A stretch of 64,000 nucleotides of DNA from assembly GCF_004522105.1 (NCBI RefSeq), contig NZ_SPUJ01000001.1, positions 930,001 through 994,000 of the forward strand, written 5' to 3'. This DNA is from Nocardioides sp. 1609. Its GTDB lineage: Bacteria > Actinomycetota > Actinomycetes > Propionibacteriales > Nocardioidaceae. Position numbers and translations under genes: made by a program. A model generated the notes under the pieces. That model did not search any database and had not been told where the DNA came from. It saw only the letters and a list, made by a program, of their open reading frames with translations. Shown here in pieces: positions 53,001 to 63,076 of the stretch (position 1 is the first letter of the stretch; every line of letters begins with the position of its first letter).

Positions 53001-54919
53001 ATCCGGCCCTCCTCGGGGAGGGTGCCGGGGTAGCGCAGCCCGAACTCGTAGATGTGCGAGGGCCGCTCGACCCCGACGAGCGTGTAGGGCCGCTCGTCGA
53101 CGACCTCGACGCCCATCGAGCTCAGCATCGGCAGGATCTGGCTCAACGACAGCGGCGAGCCGATCCGGTACAGCTTGAGGCGCGCCTCGCCGCGGCCGGC
53201 GTCGACGTCCTGGTACAGCGAGTGGTCGATGCCCTCGTCGCCGTCGATGCCCTCGAGCCGGCCCAGGTCGACCGAGGCCACCCGCGGCGGGAAGTCCTCC
53301 TTGTAGGCCTCGGGGAACGAGTCGAGGTAGCGGCGGCCAAGGATGGCGCCGACCTCCTCGCCGTACTCGGCGATGACGGCGGAGGTGAAGTCGTCGCGCC
53401 ACGACCGGGAGGCCTCGGCGAGCCGACGCTCGAGGTCGGTGGTGTCGATGTCGGGGATCGACTCCCCCGCCGGCTGGTGGACGACGAAGTGGACCCGCGC
53501 GGTCGTGGACTCATTGATCCGGACGTTGAACTCGACGTCGTCGGCGCCGAGCCGGTCCTTGAGGATCTGCACGAACCTCTCGCGGACGCCGGTGTTGTAG
53601 CGGTCGCGCGGGAGGTAGACGAGCACCGACACGTAGCGGCCGTAGGTGTCCTTGCGGATGAACATCCGCACCGCGCGGCGCTCGCGCGCCTGCATCGCGG
53701 CCTCGGCGAGCGGGCCGAGCTCCTCGATGGGGGTGTGGAACAGGTCGTCGCGCGGATAGGTCTCGAGCGTGTCGAGCAGGGCCTTGCCGGCGTGGCTCTG
53801 CGGGTCGAACCCGCTGCGCTGCAGCACCGACTGCACCTTCTCGCGCACCAGCGGGATGCGCAGCAACGACTCGGTGTAGGCGGCGCTCGAGAAGAGGCCG
53901 AGGAACCGGCGCTCGCCGTTGACCTCGCCGTCGTCGCCGAAGGTCTTCACACCGACGTAGTCGAGGTAGGCCCGGCGGTGCACTGTGGCGCGCGAGTTGG
54001 CCTTGGCCAGCACCAGCAGGGTCTTCTCGCGGGCCTTCGCCTTGACCGGGTCGGGCAACCGACCGAACGACTCCGACAGGTGCTGGTCGGAGCGCAGGAT
54101 GCCGAGCCCGCTGCCGGGGACGGCGCGCAGGACGTCGTCCTCGACGCCGTCGACCTCGGCCCGGTCGAGGGTGTACTCGCGGTAGCCGAGGAAGGTGAAG
54201 TGGCCCTCGGCCAGCCAGGTGAGCAGCTCGCCGGACTGGCGCAGCTCCTCGGGGTCGAGCGGCGGCGGGTCGTCGCGCAGCTCGGCGGTGATGGCGGCGA
54301 CCCGCTCGTTCATCTTCGCCCAGTCCTCGACGGCCTCGCGGACGTCGCGCAGCACCCGCTGGACGTCCTCGACGATCGTCGCCGGGTCGTCCTCCTCGCG
54401 GAGGCGGTCGATCTCGACGTGCATCCACGACTCGCGGATGCGGGCATCGTCGGGCTCCGAGGCACCGTCGGCCACCGGCGTCACCGACACGAGCTCGCCG
54501 GTGAGGGTGCGCTCGACGTCGAAGTTCGGGTGGACGACGAGGTGGACGTCGCGCAGCTGGCGGCTCAGCTCCATCGTCAACGAGTCGACGAGGAACGGCA
54601 TGTCGTCGACGACGACCTCGACCACCGAGTGACCGCCCGCGCTCCAGCCGTGCTCGGCCGAGACCGGCGTGACGACGCGGACCTGCGCGGTGCCCTGCGC
54701 CCGGACGTCGGCCAGCTTGAAGTGCGAGGCGAGGGCGCCGTACACGTCGGCGTCGGAGCGGTCGAGGAGGTCCTCGGGCGCGACGTGGCGGAAGTAGGCC
54801 TGCAGGAGACCGTCCACCGCGTCGTGCGGCGGCCCCCCGCTCCCCTTGCCGTGCTTCGCCAGGTCGGCGGCCTTCGCCAGGAGCTCGGCCTTGTCTGCAT
54901 CGTGCGTCGTCGTTGACAC
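50069..54919 (-). CDS. gdh: NAD-specific glutamate dehydrogenase, large (about 180 kDa) type
   Basis: A 1616-residue enzyme of the GDH-180 family (Streptomyces and Mycobacterium type). An N-terminal regulatory region ([21 protein letters not shown]) of about 700 residues is followed by the catalytic core with [39 protein letters not shown] and [26 protein letters not shown]-type sequence. A C-terminal helical domain follows. It deaminates glutamate to 2-oxoglutarate with NAD+. GTG 54919 begins [14 protein letters not shown]. Proximity to pruA fits proline/glutamate catabolism. Confidence 0.95.
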   Translation of the reverse strand: [1616 protein letters not shown]

Positions 54920-54985
54920 GCAGCCCAACCTAGGGCCCGCCGTCGAGGGCCACAACCGCCGGGGTGGGTGTCGCGCCGGGCGCTC

Positions 54986-55813
54986 CTAGAGCATGCTGCG
55001 GACGTCCCAGAGGACCGGGTAGTACTGCAGCGGGAGCCGTCCGCGCAGGTAGGCCGAGCCGCTCGAGCCGCCGGTCCCGGACTTCGCGCCGATCATCCGC
55101 TCGACCATCACCACGTGCCGGGCGCGCCAGCTCGCGGCGAGCTCGTCGTGCTGCAGCAGGGCCTCGGCCAGGGCCCAGACGGCGGCGTGCCGGTCGCGGT
55201 CGTGGGCGGCGGTGCGCACCGAGTCGGCGACCTGCTCGTCGTCGTCGGCGGGCAGCCCCCGGGCGCGCAGCACGGCGACGAACGCGTCCCACAACGTCGG
55301 CTCGTCGAGCCGCGCCCGGAGCCGGGCCTGCTCCTCCTCGGTGAGCCCGCGGAAGCGGCGCAGGTAGGCCGGGTCCTTGGCGCCGGAGAGGAACTCCAGC
55401 TCGCGGAACTGGACGCTCTGGAACCCGCTGGCCGGCGCGAGCCGCTGCCGGAACTCGAGGAAGTCCTGCGGCGTCATCGTCTCCAGGACGTCGACCTGGT
55501 GCACCAGCACCCGCTCGATGACGTGGACCCGCGCCAGCAGGTGCTGGGCGCGCCAGAGACCCGCGGCGGGGTCTCCCCCGGCCGCCGCGGCGAGCATCGT
55601 GTCGCGGGCCGCGACCACCTCGTGGAGGAGCTGCTTGAACCACAGCTCGTAGACCTGGTGGATGGTGATGAACAGCAGCTCGTCGTGCGCCGGCGGGTCG
55701 GACTCGAGGTGCTGGGCATCGAGCAGGACGGGCAGCCGCAGGTAGCTGCCGTAGGTCAGCTGGGCGCCCTGCTCGCCGAAGGAGACGAACTGCTCGCGGT
55801 TCTCGTCACTCAT
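54986..55813 (-). CDS. kynA: Tryptophan 2,3-dioxygenase
   Basis: A 275-residue heme dioxygenase: LTYGSYLRLPVLLDAQ at the start, DELLFITIHQVYELWFKQLLHE with the substrate His, DFLEFRQRLAPASGFQSVQFRELE, and the C-terminal heme and substrate signature WRARHVVMVERMIGAKSGTGGSSG. It oxidises L-tryptophan to N-formylkynurenine. No formamidase or kynureninase gene is adjacent. ATG 55813 is preferred to an in-frame start at 55825. Confidence 0.95.
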   Translation of the reverse strand: MSDENREQFVSFGEQGAQLTYGSYLRLPVLLDAQHLESDPPAHDELLFITIHQVYELWFKQLLHEVVAARDTMLAAAAGGDPAAGLWRAQHLLARVHVIERVLVHQVDVLETMTPQDFLEFRQRLAPASGFQSVQFRELEFLSGAKDPAYLRRFRGLTEEEQARLRARLDEPTLWDAFVAVLRARGLPADDDEQVADSVRTAAHDRDRHAAVWALAEALLQHDELAASWRARHVVMVERMIGAKSGTGGSSGSAYLRGRLPLQYYPVLWDVRSML

Positions 55814-55887
55814 CCGAGCAGCCAACCACGTCCGGTCGGGTGTTCGTCTCCGGACCGGTCCGCAGGTCGTGGGATGCTCCGGAGGCC

Positions 55888-56820
55888 ATGAACCGCACCC
55901 GCTCGCACTCCCGTCCCCGGCGTCCGGCCGTCGCCGTCGTCGTCGTCCCGCTCCTCGCGACCCTCCTGGCCGCCTGCAGCTCCGAGGCCGACGACGAGCC
56001 CACCCCCACGCCGCCCGCCGACGCGAGCAGCAGCGACGGGGCCACCACCGACGGGGCCACCACGGACGGGCCCGCCGCGGGCGGGCCCGCCGCGGGCGGG
56101 GCCGCCGACCAGGCCGACCTGAGCGCGGCGGCCGAGGCCCTCGAGACCGCGGACACCGGCCGGTTCCAGCTCTCGCTCGACAACGCCGGCGAGACGCTGC
56201 AGACCAAGGACGGCATCTACCGGCTCACCGACGGCGCGTCGTACAGCACCACCGTGGTCAACCGCACCGACCAGACCGTCACCACCCGCACCCTCGCCGT
56301 CGACGGCGTCGTCTACACCCAGGTCGACCAGCCCGGTGGCGTCGAGTTCGACCAGTGCTGGATCCGCTACGACCAGGAGACGCTGACAGAGCTCAGCCCG
56401 GGCTACGAGGGCGGCGCACCGCCCAACGAGGTCACCACGGTCCTCGGGGCGAGGTTCGACGGCGACCGGGTGACGGCGTCGCTCGACGAGGTCGTCGGAT
56501 CGCTCGGCAACCACTTCCTGCAGATCCTCGGCCTCGGGGCCGGCGGGTCCGAGCAGACCCCGATCGAGGTCGCGATCCAGGACGGCGTCCCGGTCGGGTG
56601 GCGCACCACCTTCGCCGACCTGGTCGCGAGCTCCACCGCCGCCGGCAACACGCCCGTCGAGGGCGTCGACTCGGTCGGGTCCGCCCAGCTGGTCGTCACC
56701 CTGAGCGAGCTCGGCTCCCCCGTCGACCTCACCGCCCCGCCCGGCCGGCTGCAGGTGCCCTTCGACGGCGACGTCCCCACGCTGGAGGACGCCGTGCGGA
56801 CCTGCGAGTCGCGCACCTGA
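55888..56820 (+). CDS. Exported lipoprotein (LppX/LprG-like)
   Basis: A 310-residue lipoprotein with signal VAVVVVPLLATLLAACSS (lipobox LAAC), then a low-complexity acidic and Gly/Pro linker including a repeated AAGGP. The globular part starts near residue 80 (TADTGRFQLSLDNAGETLQTKD) and has the antiparallel-sheet pattern of mycobacterial LppX/LprG lipid carriers. The family match is suggestive only. ATG 55888 follows GGAGG. Confidence 0.68.
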   Translation: MNRTRSHSRPRRPAVAVVVVPLLATLLAACSSEADDEPTPTPPADASSSDGATTDGATTDGPAAGGPAAGGAADQADLSAAAEALETADTGRFQLSLDNAGETLQTKDGIYRLTDGASYSTTVVNRTDQTVTTRTLAVDGVVYTQVDQPGGVEFDQCWIRYDQETLTELSPGYEGGAPPNEVTTVLGARFDGDRVTASLDEVVGSLGNHFLQILGLGAGGSEQTPIEVAIQDGVPVGWRTTFADLVASSTAAGNTPVEGVDSVGSAQLVVTLSELGSPVDLTAPPGRLQVPFDGDVPTLEDAVRTCESRT

Positions 56821-56865
56821 GGCGTGTCCCGGGTCGCGGCGCCGCCGCCCCGGCATGATGGGGGC

Positions 56866-57336
56866 ATGGCCAAGTCGATCCGTCACGAGATGCCCTACGA
56901 CGCCCCCGTCGAGACGGTGGCAGCGATGCTCGCCGACCCGGCCTTCCGCGAGGAGGTGTGCCGGGCCCAGGGCGCGGTGCGCCACCACGTGAGCGTCGAG
57001 GGCAGCACGGTCACCATCGACCAGTGGCTGCCGACCGCCGGCGTCCCCTCGTTCGCGCGCAAGATCGTCGGCGACGAGACCAACATCGTGCAGGTCGAGC
57101 GGTGGGGCACGCCGTCGCACGGTGACGTCGAGGTGTCCATCCCGGGCAAGCCCGGCGAGATGAAGGGCTCCGCGGTGCTGGTGCCGTCCGGCGCCGGCAC
57201 CCTCGAGACCGTCGAGCTGACCGTGAAGGTCTCGATCCCCCTCGTCGGCGGCAAGCTCGAGGGCCTGATCGCCGACCTGCTGCTCAAGGCCCTCAAGGCC
57301 GAGCACAGGACCGGGATCGCCTACCTGTCGCGCTGA
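56866..57336 (+). CDS. DUF2505 family protein
   Basis: A 156-residue protein: SIRHEMPYDAPVETVAAMLAD, then AFREEVCRAQGA and the central WLPTAGVPSFARKIVGDE, matching DUF2505, a START/SRPBCC-like actinobacterial family probably binding a hydrophobic ligand. ATG 56866 follows GGGGGC. Its last 16 bases overlap the 3' end of the convergent gene that follows. Confidence 0.82.
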   Translation: MAKSIRHEMPYDAPVETVAAMLADPAFREEVCRAQGAVRHHVSVEGSTVTIDQWLPTAGVPSFARKIVGDETNIVQVERWGTPSHGDVEVSIPGKPGEMKGSAVLVPSGAGTLETVELTVKVSIPLVGGKLEGLIADLLLKALKAEHRTGIAYLSR

Positions 57337-57539
57337 GCCTGCTCCGTCCGCGGGTCCGTCCGCGGCTCCACCTCGGTCGGGTCCACCTCGGTCGGGTCCA
57401 CCTCGGTCGGGTCCGTCCGGGCGTCCGAGCGCCGGCGCAGCCAGACCACGATCGCGAGGACGACGAACGGCCCGAACGCCAGGACCAGCGTCAGGGCCTG
57501 CTCGACGGGGTGCAGGGCCCCCAGGTGCAGCGGTGTCAT
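57321..57539 (-). CDS. Small membrane protein with DPTEV repeats
   Basis: A 72-residue protein: one membrane helix (QALTLVLAFGPFVVLAIVVWL, residues about 14-34), a basic patch RRRSD, and a tail with three DPTEV repeats encoded by near-identical 15-base units at 57368-57412. No family is recognised. Its 3' end overlaps the DUF2505 gene by 16 bases. Confidence 0.6.
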   Translation of the reverse strand: MTPLHLGALHPVEQALTLVLAFGPFVVLAIVVWLRRRSDARTDPTEVDPTEVDPTEVEPRTDPRTEQAQRDR

Positions 57540-57585
57540 CACCGACGATTGTGCCGCACCCGGGGCCGGGCGCCGGTCCTCGGGC

Positions 57586-59223
<1,638 letters not shown>

Positions 59224-59357
59224 CCCGCGACTGTACTGAGAGCGCGCCGCCGAGCCGAGTCGCCGACGCTCGAGCAGTCGGGGTCCCCGGACCGGCCCGT
59301 CCCGACCCGCGGGTCACGACCACCGACGGCGCTGGTCCTCGTCCTCGGACAGCCCCG

Positions 59358-59708
59358 TCACGCCAGCAGGTCGGGGACCTCCTGGGTCGCGTACCAGGCC
59401 AGGTCGTCGTCGGGGTCGGCGCCGGCGGGGCGGTCAGCCGTGTCGGCGTGGACGGCGACGACGCGCTTCAGCGGCACGGGGTGCCCGGCCGTGGCGTCGG
59501 CCACCTCGGCGACGACGACGACGCGGCGGCCGGGTCCGGCGAGCAGGTCGGCCGAGACGTCCGCGGCGGTCATCAGGGCGGCGTACTCGGACTCCTCGTC
59601 GTCGCCCTCGGCAAGGACGACGACGTCGGGGTCCGGCACCGTGATCGCACCGGCCGACCAGGCGTCGCGCAACCGGTCGAGGGTGGTCGGGAGGTAGACC
59701 CGGGTCAC
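59358..59708 (-). CDS. DUF6912 family protein
   Basis: A 116-residue protein starting (GTG)TRVYLPTTLDRLRDAW, with EESEYAALMTAADVSADLL and RRVVVVAEVADA, matching DUF6912, a small actinobacterial family of unknown function. GTG 59708 overlaps the stop of the acyltransferase gene (GTGA), so the two are translationally coupled. Confidence 0.82.
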   Translation of the reverse strand: MTRVYLPTTLDRLRDAWSAGAITVPDPDVVVLAEGDDEESEYAALMTAADVSADLLAGPGRRVVVVAEVADATAGHPVPLKRVVAVHADTADRPAGADPDDDLAWYATQEVPDLLA

Positions 59709-61156
59709 GTCGCGCCACCCCGCGGCGGCCGGCGGGACGACGTGCGCTTGTGACCGCGCGGCGCCCGGGTGGCGGTCGTGGTGGAGAGCAGCTCGTCGAG
59801 CGCCTCGCGCAGGCAGGTGCCGAGCAGGTCGGCGTCCGGCAGCTGGTCGCGGTCGGCGTTCAGGCCGTAGAACACGCGGCCGTCGTAGGAGGTGACGCCG
59901 ATCGCGAGCGGGTGGTCCTCGAGCAGCGGCGGCACCGGGTAGGTCGCGACCATCCGCGCGCCGGCGAGGTACAGCGGGGTCTGCGGGCCGGGCACGTTGG
60001 TCACGCTGAGCTGGTAGCCGCGGCGGACCTCGGTCGCCGCGACCCGCGCGGCGATCGCGTGGAACGTCGTCGGCGCGAAGCCGGCGATCCCTGCGATCCG
60101 GTCGGCCGCGACGCTGCGTCCGGTGTCGGCGTGGGCCTGGAAGGAGTACGACACCTGGTGCAGCCGGACCAGCGGGCTGGCCTCGCCGACGGGGAGGTTG
60201 ACGTAGTGCGGGGCGATCTGGCCGAGCGACGTCGCCTCGAGCTCCTCGTCGACCACCGAGACCGGTACCAGGGCGCGCATGTGCCGGGTGCCGCCGAGCG
60301 CCTCCCCGCGCGTCATCAGCCACGCGCGCAACCCGCCGGCGACGGTGGCCAGCACCACGTCGTTGACCGTCCCGCCGTGCGCTTCGCGGATCCGGCGGTA
60401 GTCGTCCAGCTCGGTCTCGACGGTGACGACGCGGCGCTGCTGCGAGAGCGGGCCCGCCATCGCGCGCCGCTTCGGACGACGTCCGGTGAGCGCGTCGGCG
60501 ACGACCTTGGCGCGCGACGACGCGCGCTCGGCCGTCCGCAGCGCCGAGCCCGTGGTCACCGAGACGGTGTCGACGAACGTCGCCGGCGCGGTGACGGAGT
60601 CGCGGACGGCGCCCGCCACCAGCCGCAGCGCCGACGGGATCGACCGCGGCGTCCAGTCGTCGGGCTCCAGCGGCCTCGGCTCGGCCACGCTGTCGAGCAG
60701 CAGCTGTCCGAGGTCGACGGTGTGGACGCCGTCGACGAGCGCCTGGTGCGACTTCGACAGCAGCGCGAACCGGCCCTCGGCGAGTCCCTCGACGACGTAG
60801 ATCTCCCACAGCGGGCGGCTGCGGTCGAGCCGGCGCGACACGATCCGCGCGACGAGCTCGCGCAGCTGGTCGTCGGTGCCGGGACGCGGCAGGGCCGAGC
60901 GGCGTACGTGGTAGCCGAGGTCGAAGTGCTCGTCGTCGACCCAGACCGGCGTCGCCAGGCGGCCGGGCACCTCCACCAGGCGCTGGCGGTAGCGCGGCAC
61001 GAACGAGATGCGGTCGCTGACGAGCTCGAGCAGCCGGGCGTGGTCGAAGCCCGCACCGCCCGGCTCGAAGACCTCCACCGTGGCGTTGTGCCGCGGCGCG
61101 ACGACCGTCTCGGCGGTGAGGAACGCCAGGTCCCTGGCCCGCAGGCGTTCGACCAT
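59705..61156 (-). CDS. WS/DGAT-family wax ester synthase/diacylglycerol acyltransferase
   Basis: A 483-residue acyltransferase: FVPRYRQRLVEVPGRLATPVW at about 52-72, active-site region LLSKSHQALVDGVH, GTVNDVVLATVAGGLRAW and the C-terminal SVTNVPGPQTPLYLAGARM. The catalytic HHxxxDG motif reads HQALVDG here (His137, Gln138, Asp142, Gly143), so one of the two histidines is replaced. The family makes triacylglycerol or wax esters from acyl-CoA. ATG 61156 is used. It is divergent from a lipoprotein gene. Confidence 0.88.
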   Translation of the reverse strand: MVERLRARDLAFLTAETVVAPRHNATVEVFEPGGAGFDHARLLELVSDRISFVPRYRQRLVEVPGRLATPVWVDDEHFDLGYHVRRSALPRPGTDDQLRELVARIVSRRLDRSRPLWEIYVVEGLAEGRFALLSKSHQALVDGVHTVDLGQLLLDSVAEPRPLEPDDWTPRSIPSALRLVAGAVRDSVTAPATFVDTVSVTTGSALRTAERASSRAKVVADALTGRRPKRRAMAGPLSQQRRVVTVETELDDYRRIREAHGGTVNDVVLATVAGGLRAWLMTRGEALGGTRHMRALVPVSVVDEELEATSLGQIAPHYVNLPVGEASPLVRLHQVSYSFQAHADTGRSVAADRIAGIAGFAPTTFHAIAARVAATEVRRGYQLSVTNVPGPQTPLYLAGARMVATYPVPPLLEDHPLAIGVTSYDGRVFYGLNADRDQLPDADLLGTCLREALDELLSTTTATRAPRGHKRTSSRRPPRGGAT

Positions 61157-61285
61157 GACACGTCCTCTCGCGAGCTGCCCCCCGGCGGCCCGGCGGTTCC
61201 CGGGCTTGTCCCTCGTGGGATTCTGGCAGAGAGGCCCCCACCGCGGGGCAGCAGACCGTGCCGTCCATCGCTCGAAGGTGTTCTC

Positions 61286-61657
61286 TTGACCGGCTCCACC
61301 ATCCGCCGAGGCGCTGCCGCGACCGCCGCCCTCGCCCTGCTCCTGACCACCTCCGCCTGCGGCGGTGACGACGAGGGCGGCAGCACCGAGGTGAAGGTCA
61401 TCGAGGTGAGCCTCGAGGGCGGCACCATCACCCCGGACGGCGACCGGATCGACGTCGACGTGAACCAGCCGATCGACCTCGTCGTGACCGCCGACGAGCC
61501 CGGCACCCTGCACCTGCACTCCTCGCCCGAGCAGACCTTCGAGTTCGACGCGGGCGAGAACGCTCCCATCGAGCTGCAGTTCGACCGACCGGGACTGGTC
61601 GAGCTCGAGCTGCACGAGCCGGCCTCCCTGCCCGTGCTCGAGCTGCAGATCAAGTGA
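61286..61657 (+). CDS. Cupredoxin-like lipoprotein
   Basis: A 123-residue lipoprotein: signal ALALLLTTSACGG with lipobox, then a beta-rich domain (EVKVIEVSLEGGTITPDGD, then IDVDVNQPIDLVVTADEPG) like cupredoxins. Histidines occur in LHLHSS but no Cys/Met copper set is evident, so copper binding is doubtful. TTG 61286 is the only good start. Its stop overlaps the next gene (GTGA), so it probably works with that membrane protein. Confidence 0.7.
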   Translation: MTGSTIRRGAAATAALALLLTTSACGGDDEGGSTEVKVIEVSLEGGTITPDGDRIDVDVNQPIDLVVTADEPGTLHLHSSPEQTFEFDAGENAPIELQFDRPGLVELELHEPASLPVLELQIK

Positions 61658-62997
61658 TCCCGCCCACCGGTCGGTTCGGGGGCGACCTGTCGGCGCACGG
61701 CATCGGTGGTCAGCAGGACCTCCCCATCTCGCTGGGCCTGGCCATCGCGGGCGCGGTCGCCGCGCTCGTCGTCTCCTTCACCGTCCTGGCCGTGGCGTGG
61801 CGCAAGCCTCGCTACGACGCCGCGACGAGCGGCCGCCCCGCACCCGAGGCCGTCCAGCGGCTGGTGGCGCACCCGGCGTTCACGATCGCGCTGCGCGTGG
61901 TCGGCATGGTGCTGTTCGGCTACACCGTCTTCGTCGCGCTCTTCGGCGTCGACAAGGTGATCAACCCGATCTTCGGCATCTTCTTCGTGTGGCTCTGGGT
62001 CGGCATCGTGCCGCTGTCGCTGCTCTTCGGACCGTTCTGGAAGGCGATCAGCCCGGTCCGCACGATCAACCTGCTCCTCGCCAAGGTGGTCGGCAGCGAC
62101 CCCGACGACGGGCTGCACCACTACCCCGACCGGCTCGGCTACTGGCCGGCCGCCGTCGGCCTGTACGCGTTCGTGTGGTTCGAGCTGGTCTACCCCTACA
62201 TGGCCGAGCTCAGCCCGGTGCGCTTCTGGTGCGCCGTCTACGTCGCCGCGATGCTGCTGGGTGGCGCGCTGTTCGGCAACCGCTTCTACGAGAACGCCGA
62301 CCCGTTCGAGGTCTACTCCACCCTCGTCGGCAAGCTGTCGATCTGGGGCGAGCGCGACGGCGTCCTCCTGGTGCGCAGCCCGCTCGCGAACGTCGACAGC
62401 GTCCGCGTCGCGCCCGGGCTCGTCGCCGTCGTCGGCGTCCTGGTCGGTAGCACCGGGTTCGACTCGTTCGGCGAGTCGCCGACGTGGGTCCGCTTCCTCC
62501 AGGGCACCCAGGTCAGCGGCTACCTGCTCGACAACCTGGCGCTGCTCGGCTTCTGCCTGGCCGCGACGGGCATCGTCGCGGGGGCGTCGATGCTGACCGG
62601 CGTCCACACCGACCAGCGGCGCAGCGACCTGCCCAACCTCTTCGCGCACTCGATCGTCCCGATCGTCGTCGGGTACGTCGTCGCGCACTACCTCAGCTAC
62701 TTCGTCGAGGTCGGCTCGCGCTACCTCGTGCTGGCCAGCGACCCGCTCAGCAACGGCGCCGACATCCTCGGCACCGGCAGCTGGACCGGCATCGTCTGGC
62801 TGGGCTACCACCCGACCCTGCTGGCCAACCTCAAGGTCGGCGCCGTCGTCGTCGGCCACGTGGTCGCCGCGGTCGTCGCGCACGACCGGGCGCTGCGCCT
62901 GCTCCCCGCGCGCCACCAGCTCACCGGCCAGCTGCCGATGCTGTTCGCGATGGTCGGCATCACCAGCGGCGGGCTCTTCCTCCTCTTCTCCAGCTGA
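61654..62997 (+). CDS. Multi-pass membrane protein of the 'fenitrothion hydrolase' type
   Basis: A 447-residue protein with about ten hydrophobic helices (LAIAGAVAALVVSFTVLAVAW, IFGIFFVWLWVGIVPLSLLFG, FVWFELVYPYMAEL). It also has conserved-looking loops (GNRFYENADPFEVYSTL, SDLPNLFAHSIVPIVVGYVVAHYLSYF). Actinobacterial homologues are often named fenitrothion hydrolase after a Burkholderia enzyme, but the natural function is unknown and probably not organophosphate hydrolysis. GTG start is coupled to the lipoprotein gene. Confidence 0.7.
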   Translation: MIPPTGRFGGDLSAHGIGGQQDLPISLGLAIAGAVAALVVSFTVLAVAWRKPRYDAATSGRPAPEAVQRLVAHPAFTIALRVVGMVLFGYTVFVALFGVDKVINPIFGIFFVWLWVGIVPLSLLFGPFWKAISPVRTINLLLAKVVGSDPDDGLHHYPDRLGYWPAAVGLYAFVWFELVYPYMAELSPVRFWCAVYVAAMLLGGALFGNRFYENADPFEVYSTLVGKLSIWGERDGVLLVRSPLANVDSVRVAPGLVAVVGVLVGSTGFDSFGESPTWVRFLQGTQVSGYLLDNLALLGFCLAATGIVAGASMLTGVHTDQRRSDLPNLFAHSIVPIVVGYVVAHYLSYFVEVGSRYLVLASDPLSNGADILGTGSWTGIVWLGYHPTLLANLKVGAVVVGHVVAAVVAHDRALRLLPARHQLTGQLPMLFAMVGITSGGLFLLFSS

Positions 62998-63008
62998 CCG
63001 CCCGCGCC

Positions 63009-63076
63009 GACCCGTCAGCGATCGGTGACGGGTCAGCGCGAGCAACCACCGACCCGTCAGCGATCGGTGACGGGTC
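63009..63076. terminator. Duplicated hairpin (two copies) between convergent genes
   Basis: Two identical hairpins, GACCCGTCA-8 bp-TGACGGGTC, occupy 63009-63034 and 63051-63076. They are embedded in a 33-bp direct repeat separated by a short AACCACC spacer. They lie between convergent genes ending at 62997 and 63075; the second hairpin covers the stop codon of the minus-strand gene. A bidirectional terminator is the likely role. Confidence 0.7.

Noticed and set aside
50267..54916. Very long plus-strand open frame opposite the glutamate dehydrogenase gene
   Set aside because: Shadow of gdh: composition is His/Arg/Val-rich with no domain, while the minus strand encodes a complete known enzyme.
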